Shown: positions 43,061 to 53,246, numbered from the stretch's first letter. The stretch: DNA of 64,000 nt from Pedobacter sp. KBS0701 (GCF_005938645.2 NZ_CP042171.1:2914001-2978000), one strand, 5' to 3'. Program-made: numbers and translations. Notes: generated by a model not told the origin, from the letters alone.

Positions 43061-43873
43061 TTAAAATCTGCCCGAAAGCATTAAACCCGTGCTACCTTGT
43101 TGATGGAAGGGCATAAATGTAAAATTTCCATCTTTTTTTGTGGTAAAAAGGCTTTTGATATATGGATACACCAGATAGGATATTTTTGTAGAAGCAATCC
43201 CGAATCCGGCACCCGCTACAACATCACTGAACCAGTGTTTGTTATTATACATCCGCAATGTTCCGGTGGCCGTGGCAACAAAATAACCAGCATAACCTAT
43301 CCACGGGTTAACATCTTTATACTCCTGGTGCAGAAATTCTGCAGCCATAAATGCAGAAGCCGTATGCCCCGAAGGAAAAGAATTTGTCCCCGACCCATCA
43401 GGCCGTTCTCTACCAACGCCCTGTTTCACAAAATGGGTAGAAACACCCATAATTGCAGCTGATGTAGCATATAACATGGAAGCATCAAACAAATTGTGTT
43501 TACCTTTTATACCTGATAAATTTAGTGCGTACACCGCAGCAGCAGGTGCAAATTGAAGATAATCATCAACATGGGCCGCAAATAAAGGATGATCTTCCTG
43601 TAATTCTGCCCTGGTACTTACATCCAGTTGTTTTAATGCACCATGATCATAAACAGCTGCAAAACCGTAGCCAGCAAGTAAAACAGGTGCAATAAATGCT
43701 GTTGCCTGAAATCTTTTTTTCGGGATCGGATTACCGGCATACCATCGTCTTAAAGAATCTGCAGGAACGTTTTTAACCGAATCAATAATTTGGATCGACT
43801 GAATAATGGCAGTAGCATAAGTTTGACTGATATAAATGACCATAATCAACAGCATTCCTAAAAACCTTTTCAT
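43061..43873 (-). CDS. PAP2 family phosphatase
   Basis: A 270-aa protein with signal or anchor MKRFLGMLLIMVIYISQTYA. The PAP2 motifs are KQGVGRERPDGSG (motif 1), NSFPSGHTASAFMAAEFL (motif 2, catalytic His) and YNNKHWFSDVVAGAGFGI (motif 3). Such proteins remove phosphate from lipid A, undecaprenyl-PP or phosphatidic acid in the periplasm. It lies 38 bp upstream of the pump operon and 165 bp downstream of the sensor kinase, so it may be under that system and act in lipid A or undecaprenyl phosphate metabolism. Confidence 0.92.
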   Translation of the reverse strand: MKRFLGMLLIMVIYISQTYATAIIQSIQIIDSVKNVPADSLRRWYAGNPIPKKRFQATAFIAPVLLAGYGFAAVYDHGALKQLDVSTRAELQEDHPLFAAHVDDYLQFAPAAAVYALNLSGIKGKHNLFDASMLYATSAAIMGVSTHFVKQGVGRERPDGSGTNSFPSGHTASAFMAAEFLHQEYKDVNPWIGYAGYFVATATGTLRMYNNKHWFSDVVAGAGFGIASTKISYLVYPYIKSLFTTKKDGNFTFMPFHQQGSTGLMLSGRF

Positions 43874-44037
43874 AGTTTAAATTTTAATCAAAACTATAAT
43901 CGAATTATGGAGAAATTCTGAAGATATAGGTAAACGAAACTATTTTCTAAATCAGACTCGTAATGAGTAATTCGATAGTGACAGGTGGTAACACTTATCA
44001 CCACATCAATATTGATTTTTATACAATAAATCACCCC

Positions 44038-45303
44038 TCAGGATGACAATTCTACATTAAAATAGACTGTAAAAGTATGCTCTCCATTTTTTTCCTGATA
44101 ATCAATGCGAAAGCCATAAAGATTACAGATCTGTTTGGTTATGGCCAAACCAAGCCCCATCCCATCAGAATCTACGGCTTTAGAAAAGCGATCGAAAATT
44201 TTTGTTTGTACCTGGCGGGCTTTACCCGAATTAGAAATCATTAAACTATGTTGAGTTAATTTAAGAAAAATGTGTCCGCTGGTTACATTGTGCCGCACTG
44301 CATTGCTAAAAAGATTGTTCAATAGAATATCTGCCAGGTAGCGGCTCATCTTAACCTCAACCGAGGCAAGATCTGCTGTCAGGATCAGTTTGCTTTTTTC
44401 CAGTAACTCCTGAAACTGACGGATTTTTGCCTCTGCCATTTCTTTGAGTTCAATATCCTGGAAATCGGGAATCAGGTTGTTTTCAATTTTGGCCAACAAT
44501 AATAGCGATTGATGTAATCTTGATAATTTCCCTGTGGCATGATAAATATCTTCCAATAATGCACCCTGCTGCTCGGTAAACGATTCTGTTTGCAATAAAG
44601 AATCCAGTTTAGAATTAATTACAGCTAATGGCGTCATCATTTCGTGCGAGGCATTATCGGTAAAACTTTTAAGTTCCTTGTAATCTTGCCTTACCCTTTC
44701 GGCCATGGCATTTACAGATTTATTTAGCTCATTAAACTCATCAATTCTGGTTGGTTCCTGTTCGATCGTATCCATTCGGGCTACTTCGAAAGCTTTCATC
44801 CGATTTAAAATAGAATAAAAGGGCCGCCAAAGTCTGTTTAATACAAATCGGTTAATCAGCAATAAGGATAAAAGTAAAACAACTGTAATTCCAAGTGTTA
44901 TTAAAAGAATGATCCTGATCAGGTTTTCTGATTCTACTCTCGATTTGGTTATGGTTACCGCTATGGTTTTACCATTTAAATGTACAACGGTGACGAGACT
45001 TCGTCCAGGTTCTTTTTCACGTTCTTTCGGGTTAAAATAAATCGTATTCAGAAATTCTCTTTCAGAGTTAGTCCCGTTTAGGATTTTATATGAAATCTGT
45101 TGATCGAGATAGCTTGCAGGTAAGGGGAGTTTATGATAAGTATTTATATATTGATTAATTTCATTTTCTTCTACTGCTAAATCTCTATCTAATTTTTCGG
45201 TTAAAATAAAATGGATTACAACATAGTAGACAAACCCGGTAATGATGAGCACCACAATAGAGGTTAAAATATTTGCCTTATTGTAATGGTTAGAAAGTTT
45301 CAT
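44038..45303 (-). CDS. Sensor histidine kinase
   Basis: A 421-aa protein. Membrane helices lie at about 12-32 (ILTSIVVLIITGFVYYVVIH) and 130-155 (IRIILLITLGITVVLLLSLL), enclosing a periplasmic sensor domain of about 95 residues. HAMP-like linker, then the H-box DNASHEMMTPLAVINSKLDS, N-box LADILLNNLFSNAVRHN and G-box DGMGLGLAITKQICN. It overlaps the response regulator by 4 bp. The layout resembles PmrB-like kinases, and a divergent transferase and PAP2 gene support an envelope role. Confidence 0.94.
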   Translation of the reverse strand: MKLSNHYNKANILTSIVVLIITGFVYYVVIHFILTEKLDRDLAVEENEINQYINTYHKLPLPASYLDQQISYKILNGTNSEREFLNTIYFNPKEREKEPGRSLVTVVHLNGKTIAVTITKSRVESENLIRIILLITLGITVVLLLSLLLINRFVLNRLWRPFYSILNRMKAFEVARMDTIEQEPTRIDEFNELNKSVNAMAERVRQDYKELKSFTDNASHEMMTPLAVINSKLDSLLQTESFTEQQGALLEDIYHATGKLSRLHQSLLLLAKIENNLIPDFQDIELKEMAEAKIRQFQELLEKSKLILTADLASVEVKMSRYLADILLNNLFSNAVRHNVTSGHIFLKLTQHSLMISNSGKARQVQTKIFDRFSKAVDSDGMGLGLAITKQICNLYGFRIDYQEKNGEHTFTVYFNVELSS

Positions 45304-45977
45304 ACATCGCCAAATTTATAGCCAATTCCATAAACAGAACGAAGATAATCAGCTGCTCCTGCCTCGAGCAGTTTTTTGCGGAGATTTTTTACGTGTGTAT
45401 AAATAAAATCGAAATCATCCGAGAGGTCCATTTCATCGCCCCATAAATGCTCGGCCATTGCATTTTTAGTAACCACTTTATTGCGGTTAGAAAGAAAATA
45501 CACCAACAGGTCGAACTCTTTTTTGGTGAGGAATACCTGATTGCCTTTAACGGTAATTTTCATTGCTGAAACATCTACAGTGATCTCGTTGAAAATAATA
45601 ACGTTGGCGCCGTCAAAATTCTTTCTGCGTATAATAGCAGTTACACGGGCTTTAAGCTCTGACAAATGAAAAGGCTTAACCAAATAATCATCAGCACCAA
45701 GATCAAGCCCCATCAGTTTATCATCCAAAGAGTGGCGTGCAGAAATAATAAGTACCCCATCTCTTTTTTTTAGTTGTTTAAGCCTGGTTAAGAGCTCCAG
45801 CCCTTCTCCGCCGGGCAAGCCTAAATCCAAAAGAATACAATCGTAATTGTAAAGTGATATTTTTTCATTGGCAGCAGCAAAATCTGAAGCATGCTCGCAA
45901 ATGTTACCTTCTCCTGTAAAATAGACAAGAATACTCTCTAATAAAGCCCGTTCATCTTCAATGACTAAAATTTTCAT
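45300..45977 (-). CDS. OmpR-family response regulator
   Basis: A 225-aa protein. The receiver domain has the acidic pocket MKILVIEDERALLESILVYF, the phospho-acceptor Asp in CILLDLGLPGGEGLELL, and the switch Lys in ADDYLVKPFHLSEL. The C-terminal winged helix includes LTKKEFDLLVYFLSNRNKVV and VYGIGYKFGDV. It is co-transcribed with the kinase (4-bp overlap). The divergent 388-bp region to the transferase gene should carry its sites. Confidence 0.95.
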   Translation of the reverse strand: MKILVIEDERALLESILVYFTGEGNICEHASDFAAANEKISLYNYDCILLDLGLPGGEGLELLTRLKQLKKRDGVLIISARHSLDDKLMGLDLGADDYLVKPFHLSELKARVTAIIRRKNFDGANVIIFNEITVDVSAMKITVKGNQVFLTKKEFDLLVYFLSNRNKVVTKNAMAEHLWGDEMDLSDDFDFIYTHVKNLRKKLLEAGAADYLRSVYGIGYKFGDV

Positions 45978-46365
45978 TGGTTAATTATTTCTTTACGCAT
46001 AAAGTAATCATTAAAACCGGAAAATTAAAAATACGATTACGATCCAGGTAAAATCATTGTATCTATTTCCCAATAAACACGGCAATATTACCAATTAATC
46101 CTGAAGGAAAACTGTAGTATAAAATACAGTTTTTGGGCTTTTATTGATCAATTTTTATTTGATTATGTAATATAGGAGAAGCTAATCTTTAAGCAGCAAC
46201 CTACATCATTTATTAACATAGCATTAATAAATCATTAAATATAATACTTTAATAATATCTTTAAGCCTAACCAAACCTTCAGGATTTCTTCAGAATTGAA
46301 AACTACCTTCGCCAATCACTTAACAACTAGCAGGTAAAATTCAAGCTTTGGATCCTTCATTAATT
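45978..46365. promoter_or_regulatory. 388-bp divergent regulatory region with a hairpin
   Basis: No gene is seen. A perfect inverted repeat AAAACTGTA (46108-46116) with TACAGTTTT (46125-46133) and an 8-nt loop lies near the middle and could be an operator or a transcript hairpin. The right 180 bp are AT-rich. Sites for the OmpR-type regulator are expected here, but I saw no clear direct repeats. Confidence 0.45.
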
Positions 46366-48306
46366 ATGAGCATTAAAGAAAAAACAAATAGTTTACTACG
46401 CCACAGGTTTGGAACAGTTTTTTTAGTTATCGCACTATTGTGTAGCATTTCGTTGATTACCAGAGTGGCCCTGTTAATTTATAGTGCATCTGCTGTTGAT
46501 TGGTCTATCTTGAATCTCCTTAAAATTTTAATCATTGGATTATTTTATGACCTTGCTGCTGCATCTTTTGCGGTAATTCCCATTGTAATTTACTTATGGG
46601 TGCTTCCATCCAAGTGGTACGCCAGCAAATTCAACAGAATACTGTTGTTCATCTACTTTTTCTTTGTTGTTTTCACCCTTATTTTCAATGCCATTTCAGA
46701 ATGGTTCTTCTGGGAAGAGTTTTCGGTCCGTTACAACTTTATAGCGGTCGATTACCTGGTGTACACTACAGAAGTTATTGGAAATATCCGCCAATCGTAC
46801 CCAATTAACAGTATTATGATAGGCCTGGTTATATTAACCTTGTTAATTGTTTATTTGTTAAGAAAGGCCATCACTATATCTACCACCAATACAATTGGTT
46901 TTGGTAAACGCACCAAAATTGCTTTGATTCTTTTGTGCCTGCCAGTGCTTACTTATTTTGGGGTAAGCCATAGATGGAAATACCACAGTAAAAATCAATA
47001 TGTAAATGAGCTTTCGGGCAATGGCATGTACGATTTCGGATTTGCTTTCTGGAATAATCAACTGGACTATAATACTTTCTATAAAACGCTTCCGATCAAA
47101 AATGCAGAAACCATTTTGGGCAATTTGCTTCAACAGGATACTATTGCAAAAGGAGTATTTAAAAATACGTCCAGAACCATCAGTAACGCTGGTACTGAAA
47201 ACAAAATGAATGTGGTATTGATTAGTGTAGAGAGTTTAAGTGCTGAATTTTTGGGCACATTTGGTAATACACAGCATATTACTCCCCAACTCGATTCCCT
47301 CGCCAAACAAGGTCTGCTTTTCAGTAACTTGTATGCTTCGGGAACACGTACAGTACGTGGTTTAGAGGCACTATCGCTTTGTATCCCACCTACACCGGGC
47401 CAATCCATTGTAAAACGTCCTGATAATAAAAACCTGTTTACCCTGGGTAGTGTATTTCGTTCTAAAGGCTACAACAGCAGGTTTATTTATGGTGGTTATG
47501 GATATTTCGATAATATGAATGAGTTTTTTTCTAATAATGGTTACCAGGTAACAGACAGAAGTGCACTTCAGGATTCAGAAATCCATTATTCTAATATATG
47601 GGGTGTAGCCGATGAAGATTTATTTACGCTTTCGTTACGCGAACTGGATAAAGATTATAAAAACAAGAAACCTTTTTTCGCACAGATTATGACGGTTTCG
47701 AATCACCGCCCCTATACTTACCCCGAAGGAAGGATTAATATTCCATCACACACTGGTAGAGAAGGTGCAGTTAAATATACCGATTACGCCATCGGTAAGT
47801 TTATTCGCGAAGCAAAACAGAAACCCTGGTTTTCGAATACACTATTTATCATTGTTGCCGATCACTGTGCTTCGAGTGCTGGTAAAGTACAGCTACCAGT
47901 AGATAAATATCATATTCCAATGATTTTTTACAGCCCGGGACACATCACACCAGGCAAATTCGAGAAACTTACCGCACAGATTGATATCGGCCCAACTATT
48001 CTCGGTTACCTGAATTTCAGTTACAACAGTAAGTTTTTTGGTCAGGATGTGTTTAAAATGAAAGACAGTGATGAAAGAGCTTTTATAAGCACTTACCAGA
48101 GTTTGGGTTACATTAAAAACAATACCCTGGTTATTCTCGACCCGAATAAAAAAGCAGCTACATATAAGCCCGATTTCATCACTGGAAACGCCCTGGCCAT
48201 ACCAGCAAACCAGAAATTGATTAATGAAGCCATATCCAATTATCAAATGGCATCGTACCTTTATCAAAATGGTTTGTACGGATTTGAGTCTGAAAAGAAA
48301 CCCTGA
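46366..48306 (+). CDS. LTA synthase-like sulfatase-fold transferase
   Basis: A 646-aa protein from the ATG at 46366 (MSIKEKTNSLLRHRFGTVFL); the frame extends six codons to a TTG. Five N-terminal membrane helices occupy residues 15-185. The alkaline-phosphatase/sulfatase domain follows, with VLISVESLSAEFLGTFGN (metal Glu), TRTVRGLEALSLCIPP with the nucleophile Thr in the second position, and YFIVADHCASSAGKVQLPV as the metal Asp/His motif. Members move phosphoglycerol or phosphoethanolamine onto lipids or glycans. Bacteroidota lack LTA, so a lipid A, capsule or glycan target is likely. Confidence 0.9.
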   Translation: MSIKEKTNSLLRHRFGTVFLVIALLCSISLITRVALLIYSASAVDWSILNLLKILIIGLFYDLAAASFAVIPIVIYLWVLPSKWYASKFNRILLFIYFFFVVFTLIFNAISEWFFWEEFSVRYNFIAVDYLVYTTEVIGNIRQSYPINSIMIGLVILTLLIVYLLRKAITISTTNTIGFGKRTKIALILLCLPVLTYFGVSHRWKYHSKNQYVNELSGNGMYDFGFAFWNNQLDYNTFYKTLPIKNAETILGNLLQQDTIAKGVFKNTSRTISNAGTENKMNVVLISVESLSAEFLGTFGNTQHITPQLDSLAKQGLLFSNLYASGTRTVRGLEALSLCIPPTPGQSIVKRPDNKNLFTLGSVFRSKGYNSRFIYGGYGYFDNMNEFFSNNGYQVTDRSALQDSEIHYSNIWGVADEDLFTLSLRELDKDYKNKKPFFAQIMTVSNHRPYTYPEGRINIPSHTGREGAVKYTDYAIGKFIREAKQKPWFSNTLFIIVADHCASSAGKVQLPVDKYHIPMIFYSPGHITPGKFEKLTAQIDIGPTILGYLNFSYNSKFFGQDVFKMKDSDERAFISTYQSLGYIKNNTLVILDPNKKAATYKPDFITGNALAIPANQKLINEAISNYQMASYLYQNGLYGFESEKKP

Positions 48307-48317
48307 TAAATTTTACC

Positions 48318-48683
48318 ATGAGCATAAATATTGGGTTGTTGATCTGGAAAGAGATGAAGGCAAAATCGATGAGTAGAGAACAACTTGCCGGCCAAATAAG
48401 CATTAGCAAACACCGGGTAGATACTTTATTAAAATCGACTTCGATAGATACCAGTTTATTAACACGGATCTCCATTGCACTTGGCATTAATTTCTTCGAT
48501 TACTACCGTAAAGACGAAGATTTGGCTCAATTTGAAATCGATATCCTTGTACAAAGTGATGAGGAGTTAAATAAGCTCAAAAATTTAATCAAAGAAAAAA
48601 ATAAATTGCTCGATCTTTACGGGGAAACCATTAAAAGCCAAAAGAAGATTATTGATGCACTCGAAAACTTTCGAAAACATTGA
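48318..48683 (+). CDS. Small HTH protein with C-terminal coiled coil
   Basis: A 121-aa protein. Residues 1-60 form an XRE-like HTH (NIGLLIWKEMKAKSMSREQL, then ISKHRVDTLLKSTSIDTSLL). Residues 75-120 are heptad-rich (DEELNKLKNLIKEKNKLLDL, then TIKSQKKIIDALENF). It lies 11 bp behind the transferase gene on the same strand, so it is probably in one operon with it. A DNA-binding role is expected, and the target is unknown. Compare the gene at 998. Confidence 0.8.
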   Translation: MSINIGLLIWKEMKAKSMSREQLAGQISISKHRVDTLLKSTSIDTSLLTRISIALGINFFDYYRKDEDLAQFEIDILVQSDEELNKLKNLIKEKNKLLDLYGETIKSQKKIIDALENFRKH

Positions 48684-48796
48684 CAATTTTTTATAACATA
48701 TTTCGTTAAAGCATCTCTCTAAATCCATAACATCCGTACTAAGGCGCCAACCCCTGTTTGTAAAAGTGACACTTTACTGGAGCAGTAAACCATCAA

Positions 48797-51052
48797 TTAA
48801 CTGCCGCTTCTTCTCTTTTCATCAGCGTCACCGCGGCTTCGTTCTTCGGTCTGTCGGATTTTTGTATTGCCAAATCGCCAATTGAAACTCAGGGAAACAC
48901 GGCGGCTCTCAAAAGTACCGAAATCAGTATACTGTAAATTACCGAAGTTAACGCTCGTATATTGACGCTGGGTTTTAAAGATATCACTGATACCGATCCG
49001 CACTGAAGCCTGATCATTGAAAAGTTTACGGCTGATACTTGCACTGGCATTGGCGCTGCTTTGTTGCTGATAGATCAGGTTTTGCGAAGCAGAAGTGTAT
49101 CGACAGCTCAACTGTAACTGGTATTTACTGAACAGGCTAATACGCTGACTGCTGGAGAATTGGTAGCGCCATTTGCCTTGGTCAAGTTTACCCTGGAACA
49201 ATTCTCCAGAAAAGTGATCGTTGCCGGCATTGAGCTTATTCAACATATTCCACCACTTAGAGATTTTCACCGGGAAGTTCAGGTCGAAATTCAATGTAGT
49301 CATTGTACCGGCATTAGCCGGCATTTCTACAAGGATATTGCCTGACTCGCGATAAACAGTATTAAAGTAATCAGCCGCTCGGCTCAGAGTACTGATCAGG
49401 GAGATCCTGTCATCTAAAGTATAAGTCAACTCAGCCTGGTCATTGCACTGCACGCGTAGCTGAGGGTTACCCGTTTGCTGGTTGAGTGGATCAAGCACAT
49501 AAGAAAAAGGTTGCAGATCGCTGTAATCCGGACGTTTGATCCGGCGGCTCAGCGACAAGCGAAAATGATGTTTGGAGCCTGGTGAATAAGTAAAATACGC
49601 TGAAGGCAATAAGTTAATGTAACTTGTATCAGGCTTAGTGATTGAACTGGTTTCTCCTTTGGCTTCTGTTTGTTCTGCCCGCAGTCCCAATTGCCAGCCC
49701 CAATTTCTCTTAGATTGTGTTAAACTGGTATATACTGCAATGATATTTTCATGGTAATGAAAGAGGTGTTCGTTCTGGGTATTATTGGTTTGTAAACCAG
49801 CAATCTTAAGACCTGATTCGATCTTGAGTGTATTTTTCCAGGAATGTGTATAATCGGCTTTAATGGTGCTGATCCTGATCCCAGTAGTCGTTTGATAGTT
49901 CAGCTGAGGTTGTAAAGTGGTCATTAATGCAATACTGCCATCTTTGTAAAAATCGGCTCGATCCAGGTCAACAGTCAATTCGGTACCCAGCGTATCGCTA
50001 TACTGATAGTTCAGATTATAGGTGTTCCAGTGTCGCACGCTAAGATTACAGCTAGTGGTTTGATAGTTGTTAGCACCTTGTTGCGAATAAGTATTATAGC
50101 TGTCCGTATTCGTACTGGACTCCCGCTCAATGATGCCACCAAAAGTGTTATTGCGGTTGGCCACATAATCGGCGGTTACACGAAAAACCGGGTCGCTCCA
50201 TTTATCCAGACTGCTGGTTTGTTGATTGATCATATCCGGGTATAGCTGTCGGATTTTCGTATTTTGAGTCAGATAACCCCCAGTATGCCAGGCACCATAA
50301 CCGCTGATTGCTAATTTCCCTGCATCATAATTTAATAAGCTGGAGAGGTCTGTCCAATTGTGGTTACTTTGCGAAGTGCTATAGTCTACATTGCCTCCAC
50401 CCCCCTTAGCAACCCCATTGGTTTTGATATTAATAATTCCGGTATTGCCATTTACTTCATATTTAGCAGGCGGATTACTGAGGAATTCTACCTGTTTTAT
50501 ACTGCTTGATGGCATAGCCTTCAACATTTTGGCCAGATCGCGCGCAGTCATCCTCACCACTTTATCATTGATCATCACCTGTACTTCAGACTTGCCGCTC
50601 ATCTGGATTATATCTTCATTATCACTTACCGTTATACCCGGCGCCAGGTTCACAATATCCAGTCCGTTGTCGGCCAACTTCCTAACCTTCTCATTGACAC
50701 TGATCACCGTACGATCGGTTTCCTGGCGAATGATAGGCTGGCGAGATATTACGATGATCTCTTTTAATGTATTTGTGTCAGGACTGAGTTGGATCATCAT
50801 ATCTGACCTTAAATTTTTTAAAGTGTCTGTCAGAAATCCTGTATAGGTAATGATCATATAGTCTGCAGTTCCGTTATAGGTGAAACGTCCCTGATTATCG
50901 GTCACTGCAATTTTAACTGTTTTAACAGCCTGGTATAATCTGATAACGGCGCCGGATAGCGGTTGTTTTTTCTCATCATTTACAGTACCTGTGATTTGGG
51001 CTATTGCATTCAGACTGCAAAAAAGAAATAAATTGAGTAGAATTGTTTTCAT
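48797..51052 (-). CDS. Outer-membrane beta-barrel (TonB-type receptor, OMP_b-brl_3)
   Basis: A 751-aa protein with signal peptide MKTILLNLFLFCSLNAIAQI. Residues 20-95 form a carboxypeptidase-regulatory-like domain (GTVNDEKKQPLSGAVIRLYQ). A plug-like domain follows, with GLDIVNLAPGITVSDNED and SSIKQVEFLSNPPAKYEVNG. The barrel ends VSLSFNWRFGNTKIRQTEER with a charged tail after the last strand. It resembles the second barrel at 53287. It lies 57 bp downstream of the AraC-type regulator, which probably controls it. Confidence 0.9.
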   Translation of the reverse strand: MKTILLNLFLFCSLNAIAQITGTVNDEKKQPLSGAVIRLYQAVKTVKIAVTDNQGRFTYNGTADYMIITYTGFLTDTLKNLRSDMMIQLSPDTNTLKEIIVISRQPIIRQETDRTVISVNEKVRKLADNGLDIVNLAPGITVSDNEDIIQMSGKSEVQVMINDKVVRMTARDLAKMLKAMPSSSIKQVEFLSNPPAKYEVNGNTGIINIKTNGVAKGGGGNVDYSTSQSNHNWTDLSSLLNYDAGKLAISGYGAWHTGGYLTQNTKIRQLYPDMINQQTSSLDKWSDPVFRVTADYVANRNNTFGGIIERESSTNTDSYNTYSQQGANNYQTTSCNLSVRHWNTYNLNYQYSDTLGTELTVDLDRADFYKDGSIALMTTLQPQLNYQTTTGIRISTIKADYTHSWKNTLKIESGLKIAGLQTNNTQNEHLFHYHENIIAVYTSLTQSKRNWGWQLGLRAEQTEAKGETSSITKPDTSYINLLPSAYFTYSPGSKHHFRLSLSRRIKRPDYSDLQPFSYVLDPLNQQTGNPQLRVQCNDQAELTYTLDDRISLISTLSRAADYFNTVYRESGNILVEMPANAGTMTTLNFDLNFPVKISKWWNMLNKLNAGNDHFSGELFQGKLDQGKWRYQFSSSQRISLFSKYQLQLSCRYTSASQNLIYQQQSSANASASISRKLFNDQASVRIGISDIFKTQRQYTSVNFGNLQYTDFGTFESRRVSLSFNWRFGNTKIRQTEERSRGDADEKRRSGS

Positions 51053-51109
51053 ATCCCAAAAGTCACTTGCTCATTAAGGCAGGTCGCTTCAAAATATGAT
51101 TTGGCACTA

Positions 51110-52264
51110 CTAATCTTTTGGATAATCCTTTGGACTCATACCAGTCTCCTTTTTAAAGGCACGATTAAAGGTAGATTTGGAATTGAAACCCGCATCGTAG
51201 GCCACTGCCAGCAAGGTGAAATTTTGATATTCCAGCTGTTTCAAGAGACGGATTACTTCCTTGACCAGATAACGGTTCACATAATCACTAAAATTTTGAC
51301 CATAGGTTTTATTGATGACCTTACTCAATACAGAAGCATTGGTTCCTGCCTTTTTAGCAAGTTCGGTCAAGGTTAATTCCGGTTCCAGATAAACCTTTTG
51401 GACATCCATCAGTACTTCGATACTGGCTATCCATCCCAGCATCCAGCTCTGGTCTTCAACTGTGCGAATAGGTTCTTCTATCAGTAAAGGTTGATAAGTA
51501 AGTAGCAAGGATGGCTCGAAATTCAGCTTAATGATCGGCTTGGCCGAATAGGCACTGATTGCCATATAGTAAGTAATGATCGCGAAAGCAAAGAAATAAT
51601 ACCACGACCTGATGTAAAACAGGTTAATGAATAAACCCAGTAAATGTTCCGAAAAGAGCAAAATGGTCAGGACGGCGAATGCATATAGGAAGTTACGCAA
51701 CCATTTAAAACTTGCCGCATCGGCAAAAGAGAATTCGTACCATGAAAAAACAACATACTGCCGATAATAGCGTATGGATAGGACTAAATAAACTATTAAG
51801 CTGGCTGACCAGCCCCAGTTATACCAGCTATCAAAATCCGGATCCGTTTCCCCATTCTCCAGGTAATAATGTCCTACAATCAACTTATCCGTAATCACTT
51901 TAATTAAAGCCCAAATGATGTAGAGTATTCCGGGTGTAAAATGCAACCAGTCGCGTTTTTGCAAACGGTATTGCACATTGGTCAGGCTTTTTAGATAAAG
52001 ATAAAGCAGCGGACCAAAAAATAGTGTATGGATGAATGGCGTATAAAATAAGATTTCGCGATAAGGCTGCGTATCATACCAGCCCGCAAATCCAGACATC
52101 CATGGAAATATAAAAAGCGCAGATAAAAAAACAAATGTACCTAATAGCCTGTCAGATAAACGCTCCTGCTGGTGTCCGCGTTTCCAAAACAAAAAAGCAT
52201 AAACCACTAGATGCGTGAAAAAAATGAGTAAAAGCGAACTACGCAGGCCAAATTGGAAAAGCAT
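51110..52264 (-). CDS. Membrane-bound AraC-family regulator
   Basis: A 384-aa protein from the ATG at 52264 (MLFQFGLRSSLLLIFFTHLV); the longer frame starts at GTG. About seven membrane helices occupy the first 220 residues (GTFVFLSALFIFPWMSGFAG, YFFAFAIITYYMAISAYSAK). The C-terminal AraC HTH has LTLTELAKKAGTNASVLSKV and FTLLAVAYDAGFNSKSTFNR, ending FKKETGMSPKDYPKD. It probably senses an envelope signal and controls the barrel at 48797. Confidence 0.9.
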   Translation of the reverse strand: MLFQFGLRSSLLLIFFTHLVVYAFLFWKRGHQQERLSDRLLGTFVFLSALFIFPWMSGFAGWYDTQPYREILFYTPFIHTLFFGPLLYLYLKSLTNVQYRLQKRDWLHFTPGILYIIWALIKVITDKLIVGHYYLENGETDPDFDSWYNWGWSASLIVYLVLSIRYYRQYVVFSWYEFSFADAASFKWLRNFLYAFAVLTILLFSEHLLGLFINLFYIRSWYYFFAFAIITYYMAISAYSAKPIIKLNFEPSLLLTYQPLLIEEPIRTVEDQSWMLGWIASIEVLMDVQKVYLEPELTLTELAKKAGTNASVLSKVINKTYGQNFSDYVNRYLVKEVIRLLKQLEYQNFTLLAVAYDAGFNSKSTFNRAFKKETGMSPKDYPKD

Positions 52265-53246
52265 GAACGAATATACAGGAATTGAAAGGCAAATCACAGT
52301 CTAACTGTTTTAGCCACAAAAAACTTATGATGAATCATAAGAACACTGCTTTATTTAAAGATAAAAATATATAACACAGACTGTTTAACTGGGATTTTAA
52401 ATGAATCAAATCCATTTTTCCATTTTATCTTGCTATGATTTCCAGAATTTAGTTCTTTTTGAAGCAACTATAAATTGCTGATTTTCTTTGCGAACTCTTT
52501 TCTCTAAAAAATCATCAATCAGAATGATTGATGCTGCAGCATTAATATTTCCCGATAGCCAGAAGAATATGGGAAATGATTATCCGATAAACAGCATCAC
52601 CTACGCAGACTCGCGGAATATACGTTTGTGTTAGGATTGATCCACCTTAATATTTCTTCGGCGTTCCGAATTTATCTCAAAGGTGACGAGCCCTATGATA
52701 CGATTTATACTTCAAAGCAACTACTGGTTACGATCAATGAGGGGTATAAGCAAGTTTATCATTACCTGAATGTCATTGATGGCGAACTGGTGGACGATAA
52801 ACGAAAGCAATCTTACTGGGTAAAGGATATGGGTCGACTGGTTAGCAAGGAGATTCAGGGGATAATAAATAACTATAAATCAATTACTTTTGCACTAGAT
52901 GATTATGATAACCTACAGCTGAAGCAAATGACCAAACCTGGAAATCTGGCCATTCATTATGACAAAAATGCTTAGAAGGTATAGGAGCCTTTATTTTATG
53001 CGGAAATCGAAAGATTGTTATCGAAGACGAGTTGCGAAAAAGCTGATCAGAAGATTAGGCCAGCCAGTTTGCCCTGGAACAGGTAGTCACTTTAAAGCGA
53101 AATGGGGTGACAGCTTAAATGCGGAACGACTTGCCATTTTTGCCAAAATGCCCAGTGTAATTAGCCATCTTTTTAAAAACCTCAATTTTCGGGATGAAAA
53201 AGCTTTTTTTCGGGCTAGAACAATAGGCTCAAAATGATTCAAAGCC
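52265..53246. pseudogene. Decayed reading frames of unknown family
   Basis: About 980 bp without a clean gene. A 115-codon frame at 52628-52975 reads LGLIHLNISSAFRIYLKGDE, then TSKQLLVTINEGYKQVYHYL. It has only a GTG start, while the frame stays open upstream (LRRLAEYTFV) back to stops near 52570. Past 52975 the sense continues in other frames (GAFILCGNRKIVIEDEL, then HFKAKWGDSLNAERLAIFAK at 52959-53237). This suggests a helical protein broken by frameshifts. I do not recognise the family. Confidence 0.45.

Noticed and set aside
46108..46133. Inverted repeat as a terminator
   Set aside because: No gene ends near it on either strand; kept only as a possible operator in the divergent region.
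50391..50846. 151-codon plus-strand frame
   Set aside because: It is antisense to the plug domain of the barrel at 48797 and has no start context or family.
52959..53237. 92-codon frame as an intact gene
   Set aside because: Its first third is Arg-rich and unlike a protein, while another frame reads sensibly there; it is treated as part of the decayed region.
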